DNA of 35,812 bases, taken from the NCBI RefSeq assembly GCF_001039355.2, contig NW_019775180.1, positions 1 to 35,812 on the forward strand, written 5' to 3'. The translations under genes were made by a program, and so were the position numbers. This DNA is from Lingula anatina (Eukaryota > Brachiopoda > Lingulata > Lingulida > Lingulidae). Below, piece after piece: positions 1 through 12,844 of the stretch (within the stretch, counting starts at the first letter, position 1; each line of letters starts with the position of its first letter). The notes below the pieces were generated by a model that saw only the letters and a list, made by a program, of their open reading frames with translations, was not told the origin of the DNA and searched no databases.

Positions 1-1
1 T

Positions 2-2052
2 GATGAGTTGATGGAGGTTTTAAAACAGAAAGGGGGCGAATATTTGACTGAGTATATGGCTAAGACCACTGAAGAAGCAAAGCTGATGTTCAGGCCGTTG
101 AATAAGCCACATCGACCTAAGGTACGTCTATGTTTGTGTCAGGTCGTATCCCGTAATTGTGGTGTCCTGTTTTAGATACCGAGGTGTGTTGATTTCTGTC
201 CTCGGGCCTCATTACATGGTCGAACAGCCGGTGACATTAATGATGCTTCATGCACTATGATTTCATTCTTGTCTAAAGGATTGGTCTGGCCGGTGCGGAT
301 GTCATTACTTGACACTTGATAGGTCCAAAAGACCTGTTATAGAAATATTTTTGACAGTGACAGAGGCGAAAAGTAAATTTGGCCATTAAATCATCTAAAT
401 TATTCAATGCATTACCAAACTCCAATGCTACTGGTGAATCACACGCGTACAACGCAAAACAGACAGCAGTGAATATCTTTTACAGAGAAAAATAAAATAT
501 AAATGTATAATGCACAATTTTGGTAACCCTATTACTAAAATAAGTAGCATTTAAGAAGACACATTGATTATGAAAATCTTAAAACGTAAACATATTTGAA
601 AATGAAATATGCCAATAAGCTGCTAATATTGGCATAATTTTTCACTTGTTAGCCCGGGAAACAGCCACCCAATTCTCCGCCAGGCCAGTTGACGCCCCCA
701 CCGCCGCGGACTGACCATGGACCGTATGCGCCAGGCATAAAACCAGAGTCAAGTTATTTAGCATCAAACGACTTGATAAAAATCTTTCGACAATTTGCAA
801 AAATCCAGAGAAAGTGCGGCATGACGGTTGCCAAGGTCCCTGAAAATATAATTTTGTCTGGTGAGACTTACGGTCGAAAGAAGCGTCAGAGCAATTCTGG
901 CAGTGGTAGGTTGAATGGTCATAGCAAAGATATTTTCTCGACTGACATACGTAAGATCGTATAAATAAACAGAATAAATTACGTACAATAACCTTTGGTA
1001 AGACGCGTGTGTGGAGACGGGGTGAAGTGGGCAATATTGTTACGCTTTTTTAAAATTACATACTTGTCCATTGTGGGTAGTAAGAGGTGATAGTTCATAA
1101 TGAACAGTGAAAAGAAGCACAAAAAAGTTAATTATTCTATAAAAATTCCAGTGACAACGAATGGTTCATGTGTGTACAGAGGCACCAGTGATGACGGTTA
1201 TTTACAAATGTGCACTACTTGCTCTACAACTACAACATTGTCGGACTCCTACTTTCCACGAGTGCTCAACGAAGTTTCCTGTGGAGATAGTTTGTCGTCT
1301 ACCAGCTCTTCGGCTAACGATAATGGCTGCTTGTTCGTATCTGGAACAGGTAATTTGCGGCAGTTGTGTTAGTTGAGATTGTGCTGTGTTACCTTGGTAC
1401 TTTACAATGCAGTTGTTTAATATGACCGATGGCCAGACCCGCATTTTACTATAAATATAACATTAATGACATTAATGTGTAGTGCTTCTGATAGATTTAA
1501 TTGTTTAATAGATTAAATAATGCATCGATAGATGACCATTATGCAAAGTCAGCAGAGAGGGTTTGGTCCGTTTGTAGAAATTATATGCACTCAAGATATG
1601 TGCTTTGGTCTAATTTCGTCTGTCTGTAACAAGTATAGCAAAGTAATAAACAAACATGGGGAGTCAGTGTCCTTAAAAAGAACACCAAACTTTCTTATGG
1701 CTTAGGTCCCTATTTATTCGACAATGAAATGCGGGATTAATTTATCTCCTTCCTTTGGCCTATTAGGCTATTACGGACAGAGCTTTGACGTTTTATCAGA
1801 ATATTTTCTTCTTTTATCAAATGTGGTCAGTTAGCGTTTGGAATTTGAAACATTTCAGCAAATGGCCAGTGTAGACAGCAGTACATATACGTGAACATGT
1901 TGCGCAAGACGGGCAAGTGCAGCTTGGTCACCAACTCAGACGGCAATGCAGTGGCTGTAGACGAGTGGGAGCTGTACACGCAGCCAATTCACGTCTCCTG
2001 TGAATGCATGGTGGATGAAAGATCGTTCTTATCTAACTTCGTTACCACATAG
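2..2052 (+). CDS. Trunk/PTTH-like secreted cystine-knot ligand precursor (5' part missing)
   Basis: Four exons join in frame: 2-121, 653-905, 1152-1349 and 1859-2052. Every junction has GT-AG borders and compatible phases (0, 1, 1). The visible protein is 254 aa and ends at TAG; the signal peptide must lie upstream of the window. A proline-rich propeptide is followed by a furin-type site RKKR (875-886), which would release about 136 aa. That part has nine cysteines, with C-x2-C, then LSDSYFPRVLNEVSC, then CRQQYIYVNMLRKTGKC, and a final W followed by PIHVSCEC. This order (a C-C pair, an L..(Y/F)PR..... C block, C(R/K)...., W....V.V.C.C) is the pattern I know from insect PTTH and Trunk, ligands of the Torso receptor kinase. 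IL-17 and Spaetzle are the main alternatives; they share a cystine knot and a C-x-C end but lack the FPR block in this position. Gene structure is confident; the family call is moderate. It converges on the phosphatase gene. Confidence 0.72.
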
Positions 2053-2480
2053 TCATAGAGTACAAACTTTATTAACCCACTGATTGCTGCGTTTCAGTGA
2101 ATTTGAGGTTAATTTTCATTATATTTTTCACTTTTGAAACTAGTTTTGTGCACTGTTTTGTCCAAAGCCTGTGTAAAATACAATTATCGGATTTCGATTT
2201 ATATGTGAACTAAGATTTATCTCCTAATTCTTCTATGAAGCACCCAAGTCTCAAAGTACCTGGTTTAATAGGCATAACTAAATCGCTGAAATTGCTTAAT
2301 ACTGTGATTCTGTCTCTATATTTTGCTCAATTTACGAGTGCTTCTTGCATGTGCTCTAATTTCACAAGTTCTCAGTTGTTCAAACAAATCTTCAAGAATG
2401 TTAAAATAAAAGTTGCCACCCTTTTTGATCAAATGTATTTTGTAACTGCAATAATATTATATGCAATAAAATGATAATAA
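2053..2480 (+). other. probable 3'UTR of the Trunk/PTTH-like gene
   Basis: AT-rich sequence without coding character follows the TAG. The best polyadenylation hexamer is AATAAA at 2465-2470. The end of transcription here is inferred, not shown. Confidence 0.4.
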
Positions 2481-2779
2481 TCTATACTGATATTTATGTT
2501 GAAAACTGAACTGTTTCCGCTCGAAAATAAGACAAAAAAATCAAATGTATTTTCGAAAGTGCCAAGGAAAATCTATTTTTTTCCGATTTGGTCGTGGCAA
2601 TTAATTGTAGAGAAGTAGTGGCATTCTAGTAAACGGCATGCGACACAGGTCTCATTTTAGATTATAAGTTTGTTTATACCCTTGCCTCTGAAACACAATT
2701 TGTACCTCATGTAAACTACAGAAAATAATTAAATTGGCAACGTTTGCTTAGAAGGAGAGAAAACAATACTAACAATATT

Positions 2780-3493
2780 TATGTTTACTGTTTAATCAAT
2801 ATTGTCGATATTACTCACAAGAAATTGAGTTAACATAAAATTGCAATAATAGCACCTGAGTTGCACAGAACAGATTGTCAGTATTTTTATGTACCAGAGC
2901 ACTAAATCTTTGTACAATGTACAATCATAATAAATAAATTAATTACAATTAAATCATTACATGATTATGTACAGATATATATATAAATTAATTGCTTTAA
3001 TGTTCAGAAAACATTTGTCATCCTGAATGCATACAGTAACCTAGGTTGCGTCCATTATTGCCATGAACATAAAACATAACCAACATCAAAAATAACCGAA
3101 AAATGCTAAATATATATTAGTGTGGTCAATCGAACAACGCAACAATGATACATCCATGAAAATAAATTACTCGACAATTAACAAAATCCATAAACAAAAA
3201 CAAGAACTCCTACTCTAATCTATGTGGCATCGATAAATTACCAAAACAGATATCTATAATTAGTTGTAAATAAAAGAATGAATTCTTTCCTCAATTTATG
3301 TGACAATTTTTGATCTCAACAGATCAAGACAAAGTTTTCTCAATTAGCATGACACAGGTATAACACCGACATAAATTTTTGAAACAATAAAATCTACGCA
3401 CAAAAAACACACCTCTCTCATAGTCGATCAAATAAGCACTTAATTACAAGGATGATGACACGCAGATTAAGCTGTGCATAATCAAACCTTATG
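2780..3493 (-). promoter_or_regulatory. probable AU-rich 3'UTR of the MAPK phosphatase gene
   Basis: Downstream of the phosphatase stop on the minus strand the sequence is AT-rich and holds many ATTTA pentamers. One perfect TTATTTATT nonamer (plus-strand 2929-2937) has overlapping ATTTA copies. Possible ATTAAA polyadenylation signals lie at 2996-3001 and 2791-2796 (minus strand); only use of the second would include the nonamer in the mRNA. AU-rich elements of this kind destabilise immediate-early mRNAs, and vertebrate DUSP1 mRNA is controlled this way. In such AT-rich DNA some matches are expected by chance. Confidence 0.4.
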
Positions 3494-6400
3494 TCAACTT
3501 GGAGACATTAATGGCTGGAAAGTTCCAAAAAAATGTGCATGTCCATCTGGAGTCAAAACGGGACTGACTGGGGAACCAACATCACCGAAAGAAAAGTCAA
3601 ATTTGGGCATGTGATTAGCACAACTACTGTTTAAAAATCCAAGTGGAGAAACAGTAGAAGTTGCAATCTTTGACGATGGAAGACCTGGGTAACTGCAAAC
3701 AATCTGTTTGTTGAATTCTTCTAACTGCGACATAAAGTTGAGATTCGGTGCTATCACGTTTCGACGGGTTTTCACGTGATTGTAGGCCTCGTCCAAAGAG
3801 CACTTTTTAAACTGCATCACGTACGCGATGCAGATCGTGGCGGATCGGCTAACACCCGCATGGCAATGGACTAATACTTTTCCGGAAGCTGATCTCACTG
3901 AATCTGAAAAATATACAATATATTCTGTAGCAAACAACTAAATTGCTCACTATGAATAGTAACATATCGTCACCAGTCATTCTAAAATGCTGGCACTAGA
4001 GAATAACAACTCGTGTAAACACGATGAATCACCTATGGAATTTTCTTATTTGTCACAAAATTAAATTTCCTCCAAACAGAAATGGCGTGTTTATACTGTA
4101 CTTGTTGACACGTGCCATACAACTGGAATCAATCTACTAGTTTCGAAAATGTGTGTGACCTTGTAGTGTTAATAACGGGGTTACTGAAGCGTTTCTGCAA
4201 AATTAGATGTCAAGGGGAACTCGTGCCGTTTGGGAACCGGTAATAGGTGGCGCGAGTTAGTGTGTAAAACCTGCGGCGGCCAATTTGTCTCCGCGCAGTA
4301 GTTCGCCTTATTATCTCATTAGCAGACAGGTACGTCTCCAATCAAGGTACAAAAACAAGATAACTACCTTTATAACTGCGCAAGATCAAATTAATGTACA
4401 TCCGACTGCCATTAATTTCCGTGTGATAAGGAAGGGTTACAAAACACCGGAAACGACCAAAATCGGCTAAAATAGTGAGTGTCCTTTTTCAATAAAATCG
4501 AAGATCTGTAGCAGGAAAGGGGAATATTAAACGAAATGGACCGAAAAGGTCACGAGAAGTAAGACTAAATGGACTTCCTGTTCTTTCATTAAAAAAGGTA
4601 AACAAAGGGTTTATTGGAGCTTTGAATAAGTATTTGTGGTCATCACAAGTAATATTTTGCCTCATGTCCTGTACACCGATAGGACCGAGGGGAAATTGCT
4701 CTATCGTGGTACAAAAACTGGTGTTGTTACGAAGGTAAATGCCACACATAATGGAGATGCTTTAATCTCATATGCGGTTTACAGGATGTGTTGCTTATTT
4801 CGCTCATAATTAAGTACAGAGATGCACGCCTATCCCCTCTTCAAAAGCAAGTAATTGATAGAACCGACTGACGCTCTTCATTAACCGCAAACGCCTCGCA
4901 GAGAGATGCGCCGCTAGTTCAAGGTGGTAACATATTTCTAAGGGACCTCCACAGTCAACAAATTTCGTTTTCCTGTTTACTCAAAGTTTGAGCCAGTTGC
5001 GCTAAATGCCAAATTAAACGAGTTGAATGCCAAATGGGCACAGGTACACCCGACTTACCTATGAAATTTATTGCATCCTGAAACCACTTCCCAATCTCTG
5101 AAAAGCTGTCGTCGGCGACTGGTATGGTTTTGTACAGAAAGCTCTCCGGGAAATGGTTCTGGCAACTGTTGGATACGTTGAGCAGGGCCGTTATCCCCGC
5201 AGCACGCAGTTTCGACTTCTGAGAAGCATGAACTGAACTGCCCAGATATAGCCAGGGTAATATCTCCACTGCTTCTCCCTAAACACGTAGAAAGTAAAAA
5301 GTTTGCATTCAAACAAATACATCTTCACATTTTTACCCGCAATTTTGATCAATATTTATAGAATACCTACTCCCGCTTCAAATTCAAGTTTAACAAACTG
5401 CTGTTTTCACCAATAATAAATGTAATCTATTTAACGAGGAGCTTTATCGCTTTTGAACAACTTCTGTTAACCATAAGTTATCTGATTATAAAAAAAAATA
5501 CAGTTTCATATCTCTAAAACTGATAACTATTTTTCAGTTGATAATTACCCGAAAAAACTCGTCAGTTAATCTAAATTCCTTTCCACAAGCTCGGGGGGAA
5601 TCCAGTGTACTTCCTGATGAAGGAGAACTCGGTTTCACACAAGCTTGAGGATATTGACATGTAAATGCATCGTATCCGCCTGAAATATGAGGAATTATAA
5701 GGGTCAATGAAAAGAACTATATATATTCCTGATACGAATTTCATATTTCACATGAACAAAGACAGGATTAACACACACGCGAGCATCGCTTCGAATAATG
5801 TCTATGGGGAATGTGAAGATAATGGAGTGCATAAAACTTAGATTTTCGCGAAAACCTTATAAACTATGCACTCTCCTACTGTATGATCTGCGTTTAGGAT
5901 AAAAACAAGATCAGTCTCATCAATATTCCCCTTGGTTAATAACATCAAGGGTTGGGCAGCCGTGTTCAAGTAGCGTGCAAAGTACCGTCTATTTCACATG
6001 TAGGATAAGTTAGTAGCTTGGTGATACAATGGATGTTTGATAATGCGTCTTTTTTTTTTCACAACAGACCAGCAAACAGGAAAAGCTTCGAACCACAAAT
6101 GGACGCTGCAAACATGTCACCCTGGCCATGAATGGCGTGGGAAGTGCGCTTCATTAAAAAGGTTATTTACAGGGGCAAAGATGCAAGTAGGTCAAGAAAT
6201 GATTTGCCAGCGCAAATGATCGAACAATAAATATTGGTTGTAGAGAAGGGCCACGCTATCCCAACAGATTAGTTATCCTAGATTGTACACGCAAAACATG
6301 TGTAGCCACCTTGTACGAAACTCCGAAAAACCCGTCGGTCACCGCTGTAAGCACCATCTGGCGTGAATCTCAGAGTTATCGGATACTTGGAAATCGATTT

Positions 6401-9400
6401 ACAGCTGCAGAGCATAAACACTCAAGAATCAACTGAGATGACGGGTTTTAGCATTTAGGGCAGTTTTTCCAATAAATCACCACCAACATGGAGAGTAAAC
6501 AGGAAACTGGTTATTATCAGTCCGTCTTCTAAATGAATTACGGCAGGATATTGTGTTTGAATTACCTGTCGACGCGCGTTAAGACGGGAACCTGACCTGC
6601 CCCCGCCCCAAAAATATCCTTATTTTCGGTAGTTTTTCAAAGTTAGTACAGGTAAACTACCAGGCTAGATATTTTTCAATTAGGTGTTGTAACCCCCCGT
6701 ACCTCTGGCGCTATACCATCGTTCTGCCGTATTACATAAACGAAACGCCCATTGCAATGTGCATATATAACGACCTAAGTCTAGTCACTTTTACTGTCTG
6801 ACAAAAATTTCACAGCACACTGCAAAATGCGAAAATCTTTACCAATATCTGCTCAGTCGAAAATGGACACGAACACTGGTCAATAGGAACGACAGGACCC
6901 TGTGCATAGCAGAGGATATTCTAAATTCCGTAAAGTGTACTTAGCATCAAGTAAACGGATAACATAATTATTAGGAAACCGCGATGTTATTCTTTATGAG
7001 AGTCACTCATTCCAGAGCGCCCTGGTTGATCGAGCATGAATTCCATACTTCCGATACCACAACACAACTTACGTTTGGTTATCTTATCTTTTCGTAATTT
7101 GATATGGCAAAGAATAACCACCCACAGGAAAATGAGAATTTCGAGCCCACAGTATGAAAGCATGCAATCGGATTACATAAACATAATGCATATCAAGATT
7201 AGAGTTTTTTTAAGTATACAAAAAGGACCACAGTATTATCAATTTATTTTTGGAATTTAAAAAAAAACGCTTCTTGAAAATTATCCACTTGCTCGGGAGA
7301 GGCAGCGTGATAGTTGACATGCAATTAGCGCCTCTGTCATATTTCCTGCACTCTATTGATGTCGCTCCTTAATTTCCCGGAAATAGGAAATGCATTGTCA
7401 TAGGCATGATCACACTTGTAACATTATTGTCGGTGGGCTGCAGAAATAGGGATTGCTCAGGGAACGCAGCGGAAGACCAATAAAATATTGGATAATTATA
7501 TCTATCACAGAATCTATATGTAGTAAATAGGATATTAAATCCTGGGTTCCTCCGAGATTTTCTATTACACAGTCATATGATCAATACGAATAGTGCTCAT
7601 GTAAATTTCTTCTAAAAAGACCAAATCTTAAAAAATTCACGAGCGTAGTTCTATGACAAAATGCTCTATACCTTCAACTTGATTCGCAATGTATTCGTTC
7701 AAGCCTACCGATTTTCCGAATATCAATCCTCATTAAAAGCATCCGACTTCTGTTATAAGAATCTGCCAGAAAATCTATTTGTGGCGACTCCTACGCAAAG
7801 CTCGATCGATGCGAACTTCCACTTAAAAGTCGACCTTTCACTTACATTATTCAAATCTGAGAGTCAGCGACACAACTTACTTTCGGATTTGAGATTTTCG
7901 GGCTCCTATGGCAACATGATTTTCATCGAAATTTAGATTCTCAACGCTTGGGATATCTTGTAGCAGTTTGTCAACATCATTATGACTTACATGTAAATAT
8001 AATACAAATTTATACAATATTTAAAGGTATAGTGGCGAATCACCCGTACGAATAACTCCATGAAATATATGTTGGTTGCGTTTTCGTTATTTTCTCCGAT
8101 TCGTTTTCCACATTTTAACTGTGTTATGAACCCCAAGTGTGATCACGAGTTTCGAATTTCTTCTTTTACTACTTTAGGTCTAAAGTTAGTCTTTAACGTG
8201 ACGTATTAAAAATATAATTGTATTAAAAATATAATTATATAACTGATCAGACATAGAAATCGCACTTTATTTGACGCAAAAACAATCACTCCCTATAGTA
8301 TATTATACCATTCCTTTTAAAGCCTTTTTTTTCTGCGCTTTTTAATGTTATAAGTGCAGTCTTTATACACTGGAGAACAACAGTTAATATTAGTATCAGC
8401 AACCAAAAGGTTAACTTATCTTGATAAATCAAATAAAAAATAGCTATTTTACCGTTAAAAGCATTAATCTCCGAGCAGCTCTATCTATCAACAAGAACTG
8501 AAAAAGATAGATCCATTTCCCAGGGAACGGTATAATTTCATCTTGTGTTTATAAGTAAATGAAAGAGGAAGATATTGATGTTGTTCGGGGACCGGGCACA
8601 TGTAGAAATAAATAACCTGTTTGTTATTGCAGAGGACAAGTGCAGTGCAAGAAGGGTGCTTCATTTACAAAAAGCCCACAAATATATGTCATTTGTTTGC
8701 CTCTACTCGTATTAATTAGCCTCTGGATTTGTTGAGGTTGCGATTACTCGGCTGATAAAGAATCCGAGGTAAACCACTCCATAAATCATATTTCCGTTAG
8801 AAGTCATGTCTTATCAAAGATAAAAAGATAATAAAAATAAATAATCAAAATTATAACCTGTGTCTAATTTTTTTACGAGTAAACAGCCCCAAATAAACAT
8901 TTTGAATCTGTTTNCTTTTTTTTCTGCGCTTTTTAATGTTATAAGTGCAGTCTTTATACACTGGAGAAGAACAGTTAATATTAGTATCAGCAACCAAAAG
9001 GTTAACTTATCTTGAGAAATCAAATAAACAATAGCTATTTTACCGTTAAAAGCATTAATCTCCGAGCAGCTCTATCTATCAACAAGAACTGAAAAAGATA
9101 GATCCATTTCCCAGGGAACGGTATAATTTCATCTTGTGTTTATAAGTAAATGAAAGAGGAAGATATTGATGTTGTTCGGGGACCGGGCACATGTAGAAAT
9201 AAATAACCTGTTTGTTATTGCAGAGGACAAGTGCAGTGCAAGAAGGGTGCTTCATTTACAAAAAGCCCACAAATATATGTCATTTGTTTGCCTCTACTCG
9301 TATTAATTAGCCTCTGGATTTGTTGAGGTTGCGATTACTCGGCTGATAAAGAATCCGAGGTAAACCACTCCATAAATCATATTTCCGTTAGAAGTCATGT

Positions 9401-10638
9401 CTTATCAAAAATAAAAAGATAATAAAAATAAATAATCAAAATTATAACCTGTGTCTAAATTTTTTACGAGTAAACAGCCCCAAATAAACATTTTGAATCT
9501 GTTTTGAAAGACACGTTCTTCATTTATTTTTTCTTCAACGGCCTTGTGCCGTCGTGAAAAGCGTCCCGTGTTACCAAACCAGTGGCAAGATGAATCCATC
9601 ACAATCACAAAACACATCAATTCCACACATATCAAAATTATACAGCACAACAGATGCGATGACTAAACCTAATCGCATGCAATTCAGTTAATTGTTCTCT
9701 TTTGATTCACGATACGGACACCATCCTAGTTATAAATACATCTCACGATTACGGTTATTCGTCACCACTAATCCCTAGCTCGACAACACGTTAATCAAAG
9801 GTCGGACTTAGGGAAAAATCATCAGTCACCTGATACGGACTGATAAGATTAACCTGGACGGGCACCAGACATTGTTTACTTCCGTGGCAGGTATACGTTG
9901 GTGTGCCAAATAAATCCCTCCTCAATGTTAGAAAAGCACTTCTTTGAAGGGTCAAATAAGGCTGAGTGTTATAAATAAATCCGACCGTGGTAAAACCCCG
10001 GAAACGTGTTTCAAATGGAGAGAAAAGGCGGGATGTAGCCATCATAAGCAGTGAATTGTGATTTTTTTAAAAGTGAAATATTAGAAGAGCAGGTATATCG
10101 TGATTTTTTATAGTGAAATATTAAAAGTGTGGTTAATAAAAAATGAAATTTAAATCAAAAGAAATGATATGATATCCACTCAAACATATAGAGAAATCAG
10201 TGTTAACATCAATTTTACTTTAAGTCTCAAATGATAAACGTTAATTCCCAAAAACTTACCAGTTAGATAAAAGACATTATTCCTCAGACGCGCATCTTCT
10301 TGCAAGCTTTTGACAACCAAATACAAATTAGAGTCTTTCGTGGCATTTTGGAAATCGTCTGTATTTTGATCATAAATAACCACATTTTTGTAGTCACCCG
10401 CCAATAGTTTTTCTCTTGAATTGGCGCAGGTAATGACATTAGCCAAGGGTAAACTACCACCTGAACGTCTTTTAACAATAGGTGGGCAATTTATATTGTG
10501 AGATGTCCGAATATGCCCTTCATTGTACGCTATGAACGGTCTACAGTCAATTAAGATCGTGTCGTTACATCCCCATATTTTCACGAGACCCGTGGCTGTG
10601 AGCGACTGCGGCTGGTCGTAGATTTCCAAGTCTGCCAT
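3494..10638 (-). CDS. dual-specificity MAP-kinase phosphatase (MKP), DUSP1/2/4/5 class
   Basis: Four minus-strand exons: 10638-10260, 5679-5549, 5278-5059 and 3903-3494. All junctions are GT-AG and in phase (1, 0, 1), giving 379 aa; vertebrate DUSP1 and DUSP4 are 367 and 394 aa. Residues 1 to about 135 form the rhodanese-like MAPK-binding domain, with the basic docking cluster KRR at 56-58. The catalytic domain starts near EILPWLYLGS (175-184). The general acid is Asp226, and the signature HCHAGVSR puts the nucleophile at Cys257, almost the DUSP1 position (258). The C-terminal tail has clustered SP/TP sites, possible MAPK phosphorylation targets. The enzyme removes phosphate from both Thr and Tyr of the activated MAPK loop and ends ERK/JNK/p38 signalling, usually in the nucleus. 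The start ATG at 10638 has A at -3 and G at +4. The exact orthology among inducible nuclear MKPs is open. Introns are 4580, 270 and 1155 bp. Confidence 0.93.
8323..9505. repeat. 591-bp direct tandem duplication in phosphatase intron 1
   Basis: The stretch from about 8324 to 8913 is repeated from 8915 to about 9504 at a constant offset of 591 bases. I saw only about five differences, for example GAGAACAACAG against GAGAAGAACAG. The duplication contains no exon; similar short open frames in both copies are chance. The copies meet at an undetermined base. Confidence 0.9.
8914..8914. other. single undetermined base (N) at the duplication junction
   Basis: This is the only N in the window. It sits exactly between the two near-identical 591-bp copies, which marks a gap-filling or scaffold-joining point. 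Confidence 0.95.
10058..10127. repeat. short tandem duplication, period about 41 bp
   Basis: Two related AT-rich segments, each starting near GTGATTTTTT and ending in AGTGAAATATTA(G/A)AAG, lie at about 10058-10086 and 10099-10127 in phosphatase intron 1, about 130 bp from the first donor site. No function is visible. Confidence 0.55.
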
Positions 10639-11108
10639 GATAATGCTGTGATAGGCCTAGTCTTTGTCCTTCAAATGTTAAAATCTTAACTCGTGGTCAA
10701 TAATTATCACAAATAATCGCAAGAAACTGAAGGCCGTGTCAGTCGGAAATGGCACTTCACCGTAGTAAATACAGTCATCGTCTTCTTTTAGCACAGATAT
10801 TCCCAAACATGGCGCAATATTCTGACTCGTACACACACCGATAAAATCCCATTCACAAAACCACATGAATGGAGGTCAAATAATATAGGCCCTAGCACAG
10901 CGCGGACGCCACAGGAAACCGCGAATAGAAAATAGTCCTACTGTCATGGCATAATAATCATTTACTTCATGTTGATGTACTCAAATAAAAACCATGCCCT
11001 TGACCAGAGTTATTAATATCTGTAAAAATAACAAGCACTTGTGTTGAGAGCAAACAAATTCAATGACACCACGTCGCATGAATATGAACTGGTTTACTCC
11101 CGCCACGA

Positions 11109-11116
11109 TGACGTCA
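11109..11116. promoter_or_regulatory. palindromic CRE (TGACGTCA) upstream of the phosphatase gene
   Basis: A perfect eight-base cAMP-response element lies about 470 bp upstream of the phosphatase start codon, in a more CpG-rich patch at about 10890-11130. Vertebrate DUSP1 promoters are driven partly by CREs bound by CREB/ATF proteins. The transcription start here is unknown, so promoter membership is inferred. Confidence 0.4.
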
Positions 11117-12785
11117 CCATCCGACACGTAAAAATACACATATCTGTTTACAAACGTGTTTGTTAAACATCAAAAGTGAACCCACTAGATTCAAGGTCAC
11201 TGAAACCTAACAAAACGGAAACGTTCCTGTGAACCCACCCTAAATATCATAGTGGCTTCATTTGCCTCGTATCTTAACACTGCCAAAACTAGTGGAAAAC
11301 TCGTGCTTTATCCTTGTATATCGAATACTAGGTGCGCGAAACCGATTAATTTCGATTAAAGCAATAACGGACGTTTTATCTGTTTTAGTAATTCAAGCAT
11401 TTATTATTTATAAATTATTTATTTTATCTGTTTGTTTGATTGTTTGTTTGTTAGTGTGTTTATCTCTTTATGTCAATACTTTTTATATTTAGATGCCATG
11501 CTAATCATAGGCAAATATGACAGGCCCACTGGTATATGAAGATTGAGGTGGAGGGTTCGATGGATCGTGAAACTGAGCATTGTATAGTCGTATTACTAGC
11601 AGATGATACATGAATAAATGCTTACAAATGTCCAGTACACGTGCTCATAAATATGTATTACTATTAAACTTTATCAACAAGAGTCAGAGGTTTCAAGTCA
11701 TGATTTAACTATTTGGATATATGAATAACACACGAATTCCACTCTTCCGCATTAATGCAGAGATGTCCATGGACCAGCAGTGCAGTCGCCCTAAAGAGCT
11801 CTCTCTCTCTTTCTCTCTTAGGACCGGAAGATGAGTGATTATTCTTGGCAATTAGCAAATGTCCAACACTATTTTTTGTATATGCCGCTTCTCACTTCAT
11901 GGCGTTCTAAACTCAAAAGTACCACGTAAATGTACGTTTAAAGATTTTTTTCAACTTGAATTAAGGCGATTGAACGGTTAATTGTAGTGTATAAAATTAG
12001 AAATTCTGCAGACATGGACTCTGAAGTCATGGACTTAGAATGTTATATATAGGATTTTTCATTAATGTTTGTATATGTCCTTTGTAATGTAATGTTACGT
12101 ATGGCTTTATCAAGTTAAACTAACAATATCTATTGTTATATATTAAATTATTTTATCCTCATTTCAATCTTTAAGTTTTGAATTAAAAATAACAACACTA
12201 TTACTCCTCAGAGGGCCATATGAAACAGCAATAAGCAACATTTGGGTATAATCCATGGTACGTGGCCGTATTCTAAAGGTGCGAAGGTGAGAAAATTGGC
12301 ACGTTTTCGGAGCGGAAGCGTGTGGGAAAGGTGTGATACCTTATTGCGATGTATTATGCTCCTATAACTAATGAAATTCACAGCCAAATTATCTGTGAAT
12401 GGCGCTATATATGGTCACACAAAATCGGATCACACTTGCAGGCGCAATTAATAATTTTGTTGAAGATTAATATCGGTCACCCCAAGACTGTCGCTGTTCA
12501 CCAAATCTGTTTAAAAGATTGAAGTCAACAGTTGTGCTACTCAATATATATTAGAGGCCAGCTTAGTGATAACAATTCCATACCGAAAATTCTCGCTGGA
12601 ACCACTTCAGAAATGCGTATAGAACTTGCCAAAGACAATACTGTGAATATTTAGTGAAAATCAGTCTGAGACCCTAGTGGATATTCAAGTGCTAAAGCAC
12701 TCATAAGAATAAATTAAGTAGGGATTGTTTTTCTTCAACCAACAGCTAATACTAAAAAATTGTTGCTTACCTCCAATTTTCGATG

Positions 12786-12844
12786 CTATCTAGAGCACCT
12801 TCATCAAGGATTGAGCTTACCCCTGATGAAGATGCTTTAGATAG
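12786..12844. repeat. 24-bp inverted repeat (hairpin) with 11-base loop
   Basis: The left arm 12786-12809 (CTATCTAGAGC... AAGG) pairs with 12821-12844 (CCCTGATGAAG... AGATAG) at about 21 of 24 positions. The surroundings are AT-rich and noncoding. It could be a decayed miniature element or a small structured RNA; nothing decides between them. Confidence 0.6.

Noticed and set aside
642-1034. 130-codon minus-strand open frame
   Set aside because: It is antisense to exon 2 of the ligand gene, whose splice sites and cysteine pattern make the plus strand the coding one.
8814-9650. Two similar minus-strand frames of 69 and 81 codons
   Set aside because: They look alike only because they lie in the two copies of the 591-bp duplication; they are AT-rich intron sequence.
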